Positions 32,585 to 41,307 of a stretch of DNA of 64,000 nt are shown here, in pieces. Made by a program: the position numbers and the translations under genes. This DNA is from Streptomyces sp. NBC_01288 (lineage in GTDB: Bacteria > Actinomycetota > Actinomycetes > Streptomycetales > Streptomycetaceae), in NCBI RefSeq assembly GCF_035982055.1, contig NZ_CP108427.1, positions 6,695,001 to 6,759,000 on the forward strand. Reading direction: 5' to 3'. Within the stretch, counting starts at the first letter, position 1. Every line of letters starts with the position of its first letter. The notes under the pieces were generated by a model. That model saw nothing but the letters and a program-made list of their open reading frames with translations. It had not been told where the DNA came from and did not search any database.

Positions 32585-33130
32585 ATGGCAACCGACCAAC
32601 TGATCCGTCTGTTCGCCGAGGAGAACCGGGTGCGCGCCTTCGCGGCGGTGGCCCTGGGCGCGGAAACCTCCGAGCGGGTCGCCGAAGTGGCGGGCCTGAC
32701 CCCGAGGGGCACGGCCGTCGCCCTGCTGCGGCTGCGCGAACAGGGCGTGGTGAAGACCATGGACGACGGTGAACTCCGCGTCGACTACGACCTGTTCAAG
32801 CAGCTGGCCCGCGAGGGCGACGAACCGGCCGAGGACGGCCCGGCCACCGGCGACGAGCACACCGACATGATCCTGCGGACCTTCGTACGGGGCGGCCGGC
32901 TGATCCGCCTCCCCGCCCAGTGGACCCGCAAGCAGGTAGTCCTCCAGCACATCGCCGAGCAGACCTTCACCCCCGGTATGGAGTACCCCGAGCGCATCGT
33001 CAACGAGAAGCTGCGCGCCTGGTGCGACGAGGGCGAGGTCGACCATGTGACGCTCCGGCGCTACCTGGTGGACCTCCACCACCTGCGCCGGAGCGAGGGC
33101 ATCTACCGGCTGTCGACAGCCGCGGCCTGA
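32585..33130 (+). CDS. DUF2087-like transcriptional regulator
   Basis: A 181-residue cytoplasmic protein with an N-terminal helix-turn-helix-like half (NRVRAFAAVALGAETSERVAEVAGL...VALLRLREQGVV) and a C-terminal DUF2087 domain (QWTRKQVVLQHIAEQTFTPGMEYPERIVNEKLRAWCDEGEVDHVTLRRYLVD, read here as separate segments). DUF2087 proteins are often small regulators of unknown ligand. It is monocistronic, with no obvious target beyond its neighbours. Confidence 0.72.
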   Translation: MATDQLIRLFAEENRVRAFAAVALGAETSERVAEVAGLTPRGTAVALLRLREQGVVKTMDDGELRVDYDLFKQLAREGDEPAEDGPATGDEHTDMILRTFVRGGRLIRLPAQWTRKQVVLQHIAEQTFTPGMEYPERIVNEKLRAWCDEGEVDHVTLRRYLVDLHHLRRSEGIYRLSTAAA

Positions 33131-33170
33131 CGCGCGGGTTCGGCGTCAACTGCCGTACGGACCATGGGTT

Positions 33171-34130
33171 CTACGGCAGCTGCCGTACGGGCGAACCCGC
33201 CAGGTAGGCCTGGATGTTCTCGACGGCCTGGCCGTAGTACGTCGTGTAGTTGGCCCGCGACACGTAGCCGAGGTGGGGTGTCGCGAGCAGGCGTGGGGCC
33301 GTGCGCATCGGGTGGTCGGCGGGGAGGGGCTCGCTGTCGAAGACGTCGATCCCGGCGCCGGCGATCCGGCCCTCGCGCAGGGCGGCGAGCAGCGCGTCCT
33401 GGTCGACGATCGCCGCGCGCGAGGTGTTGATCAGATACGTGGTGGGCTTGAGCAGGGCGAGTTCGACGGGGCCGAGGAGACCGCGGGTGCGGTCGCCGAG
33501 GGCGAGGTGGACGGAGACGAAGTCACTGTCCGCGAGCAACTGCTCCTTGGACGGGGCGAGTTGTACGCCGACCTCGTCCGCGCGCTCTTGTGTGAGGTTC
33601 TGACTCCACGCCGTGACGCGCATGCCGAAGGCCAGGCCCACCTGTGCGACGCGGCTGCCGATCTTGCCGAGGCCGAGCAGCCCGAGGGTACGGCCGTGCA
33701 GGTCGGCGCCGACCGTCCGCTGCCAAGGGCCGCCGCCGTGCAGGGAGTTGCTCTCCTCGACGATGCCGCGGGCGAGGCCCAGCAGCAGGGCCCAGGTCAG
33801 TTCGACGGGCGGGGTCGGGGAACTGGCCGTACCGCACACGGTGACGCCGTGCGCCTTCGCGGCGGCGTAGTCGATGACCGTGTTGCGCATGCCGGAGGCG
33901 ATGAGCAGCTTCAGGCGGGGGAGCCGGGCGAGGAGCGAGGCGGGGAAGGGGACGCGTTCGCGCAGGGTGACGACGATGTCGGCGGTGGCGAGGGCGGCGG
34001 CCAACTCACCCTCGTCGTCGAGGTGTTCGCGCAGGCTCACGACCTCCACGGTGTCCTTGAGCGGCGACCAGTCGGCGAAGTCGGTCGCCACGTTCTGATA
34101 GTCGTCCAGGACAACGCAGCGCAGGGGCAC
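33171..34130 (-). CDS. D-isomer 2-hydroxyacid dehydrogenase
   Basis: A 319-residue NAD(P)-dependent dehydrogenase that would interconvert a 2-keto acid and D-2-hydroxy acid. The nucleotide-binding LGLLGLGKIGSRVA lies near residues 147-160, and the catalytic Arg (NTSRAAIVD), Glu (DVFDSEPL) and His (ATPHLGY) are all present. The length is normal. GTG 34130 follows AGGAACTTCC; the frame is open further upstream but without family-like sequence. It is divergent from the secreted Ig-like gene across about 150 bases. Confidence 0.85.
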   Translation of the reverse strand: MPLRCVVLDDYQNVATDFADWSPLKDTVEVVSLREHLDDEGELAAALATADIVVTLRERVPFPASLLARLPRLKLLIASGMRNTVIDYAAAKAHGVTVCGTASSPTPPVELTWALLLGLARGIVEESNSLHGGGPWQRTVGADLHGRTLGLLGLGKIGSRVAQVGLAFGMRVTAWSQNLTQERADEVGVQLAPSKEQLLADSDFVSVHLALGDRTRGLLGPVELALLKPTTYLINTSRAAIVDQDALLAALREGRIAGAGIDVFDSEPLPADHPMRTAPRLLATPHLGYVSRANYTTYYGQAVENIQAYLAGSPVRQLP

Positions 34131-34284
34131 GGAAGTTCCTTCCGGTGTCTGCCGGGGGGCTGCCTGGGCCTGCCCGGTGGAGGGGATCGACCTTACGTCG
34201 TGACACGCCGCCGGGTGTCGATGGTTTGTCATGCCCCTTATCGGGCGGCAGGGTGGGTGGTCCGGTCCTGTCACGAGGAAGGGG

Positions 34285-35988
34285 ATGTTCGTGCCAGTCC
34301 TTCATGACCACCCAACCGCGCCCGTCCGCACCGGAAGCCGGACACGCAGACGCCTGGCGTCCGCCGTACTCGCCCTGGTTCTGGGCCTGTTGGGGGCTCT
34401 CGCGGTACCCGTCACCGCGTCCGCCGACCCGGGCGATCCGAATCCGAACATGATCGACTGGACTGTTGTGGACACCTTCCAGGGGGCGTTGGGCAACGAC
34501 ATCCCGTTACGCGAGGGCCAGGACGACTACCCGCAGGGCAACCCTCCGGTGGACGGCTTCGGCAGGCGTCACATCCTCCAGCACGGTGTCGTGCCCGATC
34601 ACGAGGACATCCAGGAGACGGTCGGCACCGCGGGCTTCTGCGTGCCCGCGCCGGACGACCGGGTGATCTGCACCAACGACGAGGCCAGCCTGGTCGTCGT
34701 CTACGTCACCCGGAACGATCCGCGCTCGGGCGACGGAAGGCCGTTCGGCATCATCACCGCCTACTACTTCCTTCCCTGTTTCCGGGCGGCGGACTGCACC
34801 GGACCCGAGCAGCCCCACAAGGTGGACACGAGCCTCACCTACACCGGTACCGGCACGGCCGTGAACGGATCGCCGGTGAGTCTCTCGGCGAAGCTGACCA
34901 ACGACTTCGGAACGCCGGTGGGCGGCCGTTCCGTACGGTTCGCCCTGGGCACGGGCGGTACGCAGCAGACCTGCACCGGCACCACCGCCGCGTCGGGCAC
35001 GGCCACCTGCGCGATCGACCCCGTCGACCAGCCGCAGGGCACGGCGAACACGGCGCCCGTGACGGCCTCCTTCGCCGGTGACGACGACTACAACCCGTCC
35101 AGCACCTCCGCCGGCCTCGGCCTCACCTCACCGACCGAGCTCGACTACACCGGCGTACAGCGGCTCGCCAACGGAACTGCGGCCCGGCTGGCCGCGAGAC
35201 TCACCGACTTCGCCGGCGACGCGGTACCGGGCCGGAGTGTCGGCTTCGTCCTCGGCACGGGTGACGACCAGCAGACGTGCACCGGCACCACGAGCGACAC
35301 GGGCATCGCGACCTGCACCGTCGACCCGGTCGACCAGCCGCTGAACGCCTCCGCCACCGTCGCGCTGCGCGCCTCCTTCGCCGGGGACGCCGGCTACCTG
35401 GCGTCGGACACCTCCGCCCAGTTGAAGCTCCAGTACGCGACGGGCCGTTCCTACGGCGTCTCGGCGCACGTCGACCTTGTCGGCGTACCGCTGCTGGACG
35501 TCACGCCGCAGCCCGACACCGGGACCGTCCGTACGGCGGACGCGATCACCACCGACACCCCGTGCTCGGCCTCGTACACCTCGCTCCTGGTGTCGGTGCG
35601 GAAGCTCTGCCCCAAGGTCACCACGACGCTCGCGCCCGGCACGGTCACGGCGTCCTCGACCGTGGCGCAGGCACGCGTCGGACTGCCCGGGGTGCCGCTC
35701 ATCGAGGTGTCCGGCCTCACCGCGACCTCCACGAGCCGGTGCGGCAGGGCCGAGGGAGGCACCACGCTGACCCTGAGGATCGCGGGAGTTCCGGTTACCG
35801 TGTCGAGCGACCCGAACACGGAGATCCCGCTCGTCGGAGGTGGCCGGCTCATCGTGAACGAACAGCTTCCCGCGACCGGCGCCGACGCCGGACTCAAGGT
35901 CAACGGCGTGCACCTGGTCCTCCCCGCCGGTGCCGGTGACGTCGTCCTGGCCTCGACGGACTCCGCGACGCACAACTGCGGTGACTGA
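34285..35988 (+). CDS. Secreted protein with Ig-like repeats, contains a TTA codon
   Basis: A 567-residue exported protein. A signal peptide (about 1-48, long and basic at the start, ending TASA) is followed by an N-terminal domain with two Cys pairs, then two Ig-like (Big_3-type) repeats of about 90 residues with near-identical TCTGTT segments (about 190-390), and a C-terminal region resembling 'choice-of-anchor' families with paired cysteines. Codon 75 (34507-34509) is TTA, so translation should need the bldA tRNA and be restricted to development. ATG 34285 follows GAGGAAGGGG. Function unknown; an adhesive or structural surface role is likely. Confidence 0.75.
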   Translation: MFVPVLHDHPTAPVRTGSRTRRRLASAVLALVLGLLGALAVPVTASADPGDPNPNMIDWTVVDTFQGALGNDIPLREGQDDYPQGNPPVDGFGRRHILQHGVVPDHEDIQETVGTAGFCVPAPDDRVICTNDEASLVVVYVTRNDPRSGDGRPFGIITAYYFLPCFRAADCTGPEQPHKVDTSLTYTGTGTAVNGSPVSLSAKLTNDFGTPVGGRSVRFALGTGGTQQTCTGTTAASGTATCAIDPVDQPQGTANTAPVTASFAGDDDYNPSSTSAGLGLTSPTELDYTGVQRLANGTAARLAARLTDFAGDAVPGRSVGFVLGTGDDQQTCTGTTSDTGIATCTVDPVDQPLNASATVALRASFAGDAGYLASDTSAQLKLQYATGRSYGVSAHVDLVGVPLLDVTPQPDTGTVRTADAITTDTPCSASYTSLLVSVRKLCPKVTTTLAPGTVTASSTVAQARVGLPGVPLIEVSGLTATSTSRCGRAEGGTTLTLRIAGVPVTVSSDPNTEIPLVGGGRLIVNEQLPATGADAGLKVNGVHLVLPAGAGDVVLASTDSATHNCGD

Positions 35989-36316
35989 CGACCACGCCGA
36001 CCGGGGCGGGCCGCGGGAGTACACGGACGTGTTCCTGCGGTTCGCCCTCCGGGCCGTCCGGGATCTGTGCGAGCGGCGGGGCGCTGTCCTGGAGTCGCTC
36101 ACCTGCGAGGCCGTGCCGGGTGACCCGGGCGGGGCCGTCGCCGCCACGACGGTGCTGCGCTTCCGCGGGCGGCGCTGCGTGTTCCGCCGCGGCATCTGGC
36201 CACCGGGCCATCCGGCCGCCACCCGTGCCGCGATCTACGCGACGGTTATGGAGGAGCGGTTGCTGACCCGGGTGCGACCGGCGGACGGTGGGGACGGCTC
36301 GCCGGTCGACCTGTGA
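35981..36316 (+). CDS. Small protein of unknown function
   Basis: A 111-residue soluble protein, rich in Arg, whose GTG start overlaps the stop of the secreted Ig-like gene by eight bases. No known motif was recognised; the middle includes GAVAATTVLRFRGRRCVFRRGIWPPGHP. Coupled translation with the upstream gene would make it bldA-dependent too. It could be a chance frame, but base composition by codon position looks coding. Confidence 0.5.
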   Translation: MTDDHADRGGPREYTDVFLRFALRAVRDLCERRGAVLESLTCEAVPGDPGGAVAATTVLRFRGRRCVFRRGIWPPGHPAATRAAIYATVMEERLLTRVRPADGGDGSPVDL

Positions 36317-36339
36317 GGGCGGGTCGCCCCCGGGGCGGA

Positions 36340-37884
36340 CTACTTCTTGGCGAGGGTCGGGCCGGCCGCGGCCGCCGTGCGGGTCGGCTTGCCCAGGGCC
36401 CAGAAGAGGACGCCGAGGAGCATGAAGACGAGGAGCGGTACGAGCTCCGTCAGCAGGTACTTCCAGCGTTCGGCGTGGGTCCAGCCGTCCGGGAGGTAGT
36501 CGGCGCCGAACCAGTGGTCGCCGAGTCCGGGGGCGATCAGCTGGATGCTGGCGAACAGGATGAGCACGGTGAGGACCGTGCTGATGGTGCGGGGGAAGGG
36601 CGCCCTGTACGGGCGGGGGACGTCCGGGGCCTTGCGGCGGAGTACCGCCAGGGCCGGGAAGATGCCCAGGTAGCTGACCAGCGTGGTGGACACGGCGAGA
36701 CCGAGGACGGCGCCGAAGAGTTTCGCCGCGCTGCCGTTGGTGAGCTGGTGGGCCAGGACCAGGACCAGGGTGGAGACCAGGCCGCTGAGGATGTTGACCC
36801 GGACCGGTGTGCCGAAGCGGCTGGAGATGACGCCGAGGAAGCGGGGCGCGGCGCCGTCGTAGCCGGAGACGGCGAGTGCGCGGTCGGAGCCCATCACCCA
36901 GGTGACGCCGGAGGACAGCACCGTGAGGATGAACAGGACCGCGGCGATGTCCCCGAGGACCGTGCCGGCGCCGCTGCTGGTGACGGTGCCGTCGGCGGCC
37001 ACGTCACCGCCGTAGACGGTGAAGACCTGGCGGATCGCGTCGAGGAAGCCGCCGAGACCGGTGATGGCCTTGACCGGGAGGACGAGCAGGATGCCGAGGA
37101 TGGGGAGGGCGTAGAGGAGCACGGCGAGGCCGGCGCTGCGGAAGATCGCGAAGGGGACGTCCTTCTGGGCGTCGGTCATCTCGTCGCCGGCGGTGTTGGG
37201 CAGTTCGAAGCCGACGTAGTTGAACATCAGGACGGGGACCAGGCCGACGAAGCCCGCGTACGTCGGGGAGAAGTCGCCGGGGCCGAAACCGTGCAGGCCG
37301 TGCTGGATGCCGTAGACGACGACCGTGATCGTGAACAGGCCCAGGAGGACGAAGCGGCTCCAGGCGCCGATGGTGGGGATCCACTTGCCGACGTCGAAGG
37401 AGAGGATCGCGGCGAGGACGCCCACCCAGATGAAGACGAGGGCGAAGACGTAGAAGGCGGGGGTGCTCAGGTCCTTGCCGTCGTTGAAGAAGGTCGTGTA
37501 CGCCGTGACGGCCGAGACGGCGAGGGTGCCGCCGAGCCATACCGGGTTGGTGATCCAGTACAGGAAGTTGTTCACCGCGCCCGCGAGGCGGCCGAAGGCC
37601 CGGCTGGTCCAGATGTAGGGGCCGCCCTCCTCGGGGAACGCGGCGCCGAGCTCCGCGATCAGCAGCGCGGAGGGGATGAAGAACACCGCGGCCAGGATGA
37701 TGAGCCAGGTGAAGGCCTCGGCGCCGGACGAGGCGACCGTGCCGATGGTGTCCACGCCGACGATCGTGCAGAGGAGGAAGAAGAGGATGTCGAAACGGCC
37801 GAAGTGCTTGCGCAGCTTCTGCCGCTCCACCTGCGCTGCGGCCGGCGCGCCGGCCGGCTCGGAGTCGATCTGACCTGCGGCCAC
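36340..37884 (-). CDS. APC-family amino acid permease
   Basis: A 514-residue permease with about 12 helices. After a hydrophilic start come RFDILFFLLCTIVGVDTIGTVASSGAEAF and ELGAAFPEEGGPYIW, typical of the APC branch that includes glutamate/GABA antiporters and YveA-like transporters. A late Arg/Lys-rich loop (LRRKAPDVPRPYRAPFP) is also characteristic. GTG 37884 is preferred because GCAGGAGCCCCG precedes it; the frame is open far upstream but with poor coding character. It lies close to, and converges with, the small unknown gene. Confidence 0.85.
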   Translation of the reverse strand: MAAGQIDSEPAGAPAAAQVERQKLRKHFGRFDILFFLLCTIVGVDTIGTVASSGAEAFTWLIILAAVFFIPSALLIAELGAAFPEEGGPYIWTSRAFGRLAGAVNNFLYWITNPVWLGGTLAVSAVTAYTTFFNDGKDLSTPAFYVFALVFIWVGVLAAILSFDVGKWIPTIGAWSRFVLLGLFTITVVVYGIQHGLHGFGPGDFSPTYAGFVGLVPVLMFNYVGFELPNTAGDEMTDAQKDVPFAIFRSAGLAVLLYALPILGILLVLPVKAITGLGGFLDAIRQVFTVYGGDVAADGTVTSSGAGTVLGDIAAVLFILTVLSSGVTWVMGSDRALAVSGYDGAAPRFLGVISSRFGTPVRVNILSGLVSTLVLVLAHQLTNGSAAKLFGAVLGLAVSTTLVSYLGIFPALAVLRRKAPDVPRPYRAPFPRTISTVLTVLILFASIQLIAPGLGDHWFGADYLPDGWTHAERWKYLLTELVPLLVFMLLGVLFWALGKPTRTAAAAGPTLAKK

Positions 37885-38099
37885 CGGGGCTCCTGCGGGT
37901 TCGGAGGGAGGAGAAACTAACGGGGACGGGGGTGGGGATGAGGCGAAGACGGGGATGGGGAGGGGCGGGATTCGGCCAATGATCCGCCGCCCTTGTGAAA
38001 TCCCACAAGCGTTCGGTGGCAATTCTTGACCATTGCGTATCCATCCGGGCGTATCGGAAACCGGGATGAAACACGGGTGGAAACAGGGGGCGGGGAGGA

Positions 38100-38267
38100 G
38101 TGGACGCGCAGATCGGTTTCCTTGCCGACTTCCTCGCCGGGCCCGCCCTGGTGGGCTTTCTGTTCCGCGTGGGCTCCACCTTCGGTGTCGTGGCTCAGTC
38201 GGTGATGTCGACGCCGTATGTGCGGGCGTCGGTACGGGTGTGCCGGATGGCGTGGGCAGGTCGGTGA
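38100..38267 (+). pseudogene. Remnant resembling a SulP-type transporter helix
   Basis: A 55-codon frame beginning VDAQIGFLADFLAGPALVGF recalls the conserved helix of SulP anion transporters, then turns into non-family sequence and stops. A good ribosome-like GGGGAGGAG precedes GTG 38100 by chance or descent. No other SulP segment was found nearby, so this is a weak call. Confidence 0.3.
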
Positions 38268-38559
38268 CGCCGTTCCTTGGCATCACGTGCGGTTCCTTCG
38301 GCCGGACCGGTGTTGTGCCCAGGGTGGTGGCCGTCGGGGAAGTGAGCCAATCCGCGTTGTGCACGGGGAGTTGAAGGGCCGTGATGCGGCTCATACGGCG
38401 GTCCTGCTCGCTGTCGGCCAGGACGACTGTGTCGGTGACGCTGGTGGACAGGCTGACCGCCGGTCAAGTCGTGCGCGGGGGCGATGCGTTGGCGGGAACG
38501 GGCAGTGGCGGGGTGGGAGGTGCCGGTGTGGGTTCGGGCTCGGTGGTCCGAACTCCCTT

Positions 38560-39072
38560 CGTTGGCCGCGTGATTGAGGCGGACGGCGTCATCTCCTCAT
38601 GCGTCGTTCCGCCCTGTATGTCCGCCAACAGCCCTAGGAACGTGGGCTCGTCGATGATCGGTACGCCTTCGGTGGTCGCGCGGCGGGCCTTTGTGGACCG
38701 GGGTGTCGGCTCGCGGCGCGGGCGGTCGACTCCGCCCGGGTGTGGGCGGCTTCGGCGTGAACTGCGACTCAGTGCGGGGTGGGCAACTCGCCTGCGGCCA
38801 ACGGCAGGTCGAGCCGTGCGCGCGCTGTTGCGGTACGCCGTGGTGGGCGGCCGGTGTGCCCGACTTCATGGCGTTCGTGGGTGGGTCCGCCTGACGATTT
38901 AAAGCCAAAGTGCGGAGCCGCCGGGGCATCGGCGGCCGCATCCGCGCGCGGGTGAACTCGTAGGCCAGGAAGTCGTGGTCGGACCGGGTGTTGTGTGCGA
39001 CCAGGACCCGGTTCCGGAGCATTGTCCCGATCCGCCCGGCGACCTGGGCGAAGGTCGGAGCGGCCCGTGCAC
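38560..39072 (-). pseudogene. Decayed DEDDh exonuclease-BRCT gene
   Basis: On the minus strand, one frame reads APTFAQVAGRIGTML and RVLVAHNTRSDHDFLAYEF, then LALNRQADPPT and HGVPQQRAH, the Exo II and III regions of a DnaQ-like DEDDh exonuclease (expected AHNA-FD changed to AHNTRSD). In a different frame, downstream, comes STKARRATTEGVPIIDEPTFLGLL, the end of a BRCT domain as found in Streptomyces exonucleases of this type. The N-terminal Exo I motif (DxExTG) is missing and the active-site Asp segment is altered. At least one frameshift (between about 38825 and 38700) and a 5' deletion make it non-functional. The rest of 37885-39255 shows no gene. Confidence 0.7.
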
Positions 39073-39255
39073 CTCTACGGGCCCCCGACGGCCTGAATGC
39101 CGTTTTGCCCTGCTCCAGAAGGGTGCGGGGCCGTGTGGGGCGCGGAGGGACTGTGTTGGAACTGCTCCCGGCCGGACTGCCGACCTCGTGACCTGGGGGT
39201 CGGTCCGGCCTTACGTCACCGCTACCCTGCGCTCGCTATCATGCCCCTGACCAGC

Positions 39256-39281
39256 AAAAACGCCCTCCCGGGGGGAGGGCG
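39256..39281 (-). terminator. Terminator of tRNA-Arg
   Basis: On the minus strand, an 8-bp stem (39281-39274 with 39268-39261) is followed by TTTTT (39260-39256), 21 bases beyond the tRNA 3' end. Confidence 0.8.
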
Positions 39282-39301
39282 GACGCGGGATGTACGCAGA
39301 G

Positions 39302-39374
39302 CGCCCCCGGCAGGACTCGAACCTGCGGCCAAGCGCTTAGAAGGCGCCTGCTCTATCCACTGAGCTACGGGGGC
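39302..39374 (-). tRNA. tRNA-Arg, anticodon UCU
   Basis: A 73-base cloverleaf on the minus strand: acceptor GCCCCCG/CGGGGGC, D arm GCTCAGTGGATAGAGC, anticodon stem GGCGC/GCGCT around CTTCTAA (anticodon TCT), T arm GCAGGTTCGAGTCCTGC, discriminator G, no encoded CCA. It reads AGA, a very rare codon in Streptomyces. An intrinsic terminator follows. It adjoins decayed genes on its 3' side, as at old integration sites, though no attachment repeat was found. Confidence 0.95.
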
Positions 39375-39696
39375 CGGGTGTGTGGCCTCGGTCGTGGTGT
39401 GCCCGGGTGTGGGCCGGTCCGTGACGTTGCCGGGGACAAGGATAGGGCTCCCGGGTCCTTGTCCCTGTTGCTTCACCTCCGTGGCTCGATGTGGAGGTTC
39501 AGTGAAGCGGTCCTGATAATCGCAGGCAGGTACGAATCGTGCATCGCTTTTGGTGCCCCGCGCCACGGGTGTTGTGCACTCGTTATGCCTGGACTGTGCC
39601 CATGCCCCAGTCATCCCTTCCGTCCGTTGTGTTCCGTCGGCGCGCAGACATGCTCATATGCTTCAGAATTCCCCCAAAATTGGGCATTCTTCACAT

Positions 39697-41304
39697 GTGG
39701 TGACCTTGGACGTACGGCCTCAGCTGCTCGACGCACTCTCCGCCCTGCGCGACCGTGTCGCCGCCGCACGCTTCCCGCTGCCCCTGGCGGGGGCTCCACG
39801 CGCGCGTGCCAATCGCGATGAACTGCTCGCCCAGCTCGACGACTATCTGGTGCCCCGCCTGAAAGAACCCGAAGCACCGCTGCTGGCGGTGGTCGGCGGC
39901 TCCACCGGTGCGGGGAAGTCGACGCTCGTCAACTCCCTTGTCGGGCGCCGGGTCAGCGAGGCCGGTGTGCTGCGGCCGACGACCCGCACACCGGTGCTCG
40001 TCTGCCACCCGGAGGACCATCACTGGTTCAGCGGCATGCGGGTGCTGCCCGACCTCACGCGCGTGTGGGTGCCCCATCAGGACCCGGGGGACGAGTTGCT
40101 CCTCCCCGGTGAGGACGGTATGCGCGTGCTGCGGATCGAGACCGCCGACACCCTTCCGCGCGGAGTCGCCCTCCTGGACGCGCCCGACATCGACTCCCTG
40201 GTGGCCGACAACCGGGTGCTGGCCGCCGAGTTGATCTGCGCGGCCGACATCTGGGTCATGGTCACCACGGCCGCCCGCTACGCCGACGCCGTGCCCTGGC
40301 ATCTGCTGCGCACCGCCAAGGAGCACAACGCGACCCTGGTCACCGTCCTCGACCGGGTGCCCCACCAGGTGGTGTCCGAGGTGTCACGGCAGTACGGCGC
40401 CCTGCTCGCCAAGGCCGGCCTCGGCGACGTACCCCGCTTCACGGTGCCCGAACTGCCCGAGTCCGCCTGGGGCGGGGGGCTGCTTCCGGCCAGTGCCGTG
40501 GCGACCCTGCGGAGTTGGCTCGTGCAGCAGACCCAGGACCCGGGCGCCCGGCACCAGGCGATGGCCCGCACGGCCTACGGCGTCCTCGACTCGCTCAAGT
40601 CCCGGATGCCCGAACTGGCCAGCGCCGCCGCCGCCCAGTACGCCGCCGCGCTCCGGCTCACGGCCGCCGTCGACGGGGCGTACGACAGCGAGCACGCGCG
40701 CGTGCGGGGGCGGTTGCAGGCCGGGGCCGTGCTCGCCGGGGACGCGCTGAAGCGCTGGCGCGCCTTCCCGCTCGACTGCTCCGCCGGTGAACTGCTCGAC
40801 GCCCTCGCGGAGAGCCTCGCCGCACTGCTGCTGTGCGCCGTCACGGCCGCCGACGAGCGCGTCGACGACGCCTGGCGCCGCGAACCGGCCGCGGGCGCCC
40901 CAGAACTCACCGGGCGCGATCCGTCGCTGGAGAGCGCCGAGCACCGCATCGGGATGGCCGTACGACGGTGGCGGCGCGAGCTGGAGGAGTACGCCGAGGA
41001 GGAGGTGGCCGACCTCGACCGGAGCATCGCGCCCGATCCCGAGGTGGTCGCCGCCCTGGTCGCCACCGCGCTGCTGGGCGGCCGCAGGGCGCGGTCCGCA
41101 GGCGAGGGGCTCGCCGAACGGATCGGCGCCCACGGCGCGTTGCGGCTGCGCGACCGGGCCGGGCGGCTGCTCAACGACCATCTGGACCGGGTCGTGCACA
41201 CCGAGCGCGAACGGCGGCTAGCCCCGCTCGACGCCCTTGAGGTGCACCCCGAACCCCAGGCCGAACTCATCGCCGCGCTGTCCGTACTGCAGAAGGAGAG
41301 GTGA
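39697..41304 (+). CDS. dynA: Dynamin-like GTPase DynA
   Basis: A 535-residue GTPase without transmembrane helices. G1 GGSTGAGKST near 66-75, G3-like DAPDIDS near 162 and a G4-like VLDRVP near 218 are visible, followed by a long helical region with Glu/Arg-rich coiled-coil character (WRRELEEYAEEEVADLDRS). Together with the next gene, it matches in order and architecture the DynA/DynB pair of S. venezuelae, which stabilises FtsZ rings at sporulation septa. The start is uncertain: GTG 39697 (MVTLDVRPQLL) is preferred by family pattern, ATG 39658 is possible, and neither has a clear ribosome site. Three bases separate it from dynB. Confidence 0.78.
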   Translation: MVTLDVRPQLLDALSALRDRVAAARFPLPLAGAPRARANRDELLAQLDDYLVPRLKEPEAPLLAVVGGSTGAGKSTLVNSLVGRRVSEAGVLRPTTRTPVLVCHPEDHHWFSGMRVLPDLTRVWVPHQDPGDELLLPGEDGMRVLRIETADTLPRGVALLDAPDIDSLVADNRVLAAELICAADIWVMVTTAARYADAVPWHLLRTAKEHNATLVTVLDRVPHQVVSEVSRQYGALLAKAGLGDVPRFTVPELPESAWGGGLLPASAVATLRSWLVQQTQDPGARHQAMARTAYGVLDSLKSRMPELASAAAAQYAAALRLTAAVDGAYDSEHARVRGRLQAGAVLAGDALKRWRAFPLDCSAGELLDALAESLAALLLCAVTAADERVDDAWRREPAAGAPELTGRDPSLESAEHRIGMAVRRWRRELEEYAEEEVADLDRSIAPDPEVVAALVATALLGGRRARSAGEGLAERIGAHGALRLRDRAGRLLNDHLDRVVHTERERRLAPLDALEVHPEPQAELIAALSVLQKER

Positions 41305-41307
41305 CCG

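Noticed and set aside
33151..33190. Hairpin with TGCCGTA/TACGGCA after the DUF2087-like gene.
   Set aside because: Only seven pairs with a 13-base loop; too weak to call a terminator.
36313..37920. A 535-codon plus-strand frame opposite the second APC permease.
   Set aside because: Very acidic, Gly/Asp/Glu-rich and lacking any family motif; the opposite strand encodes a convincing 12-helix permease.
38033..38902. Small plus-strand frames in the decayed region.
   Set aside because: They lie opposite the exonuclease and BRCT remnants or lack coding character; only the short SulP-like segment was kept, as a weak call.
38000..39400. An integrated element at tRNA-Arg.
   Set aside because: No integrase, excisionase, replication or transfer gene and no direct repeat of the tRNA end were found.
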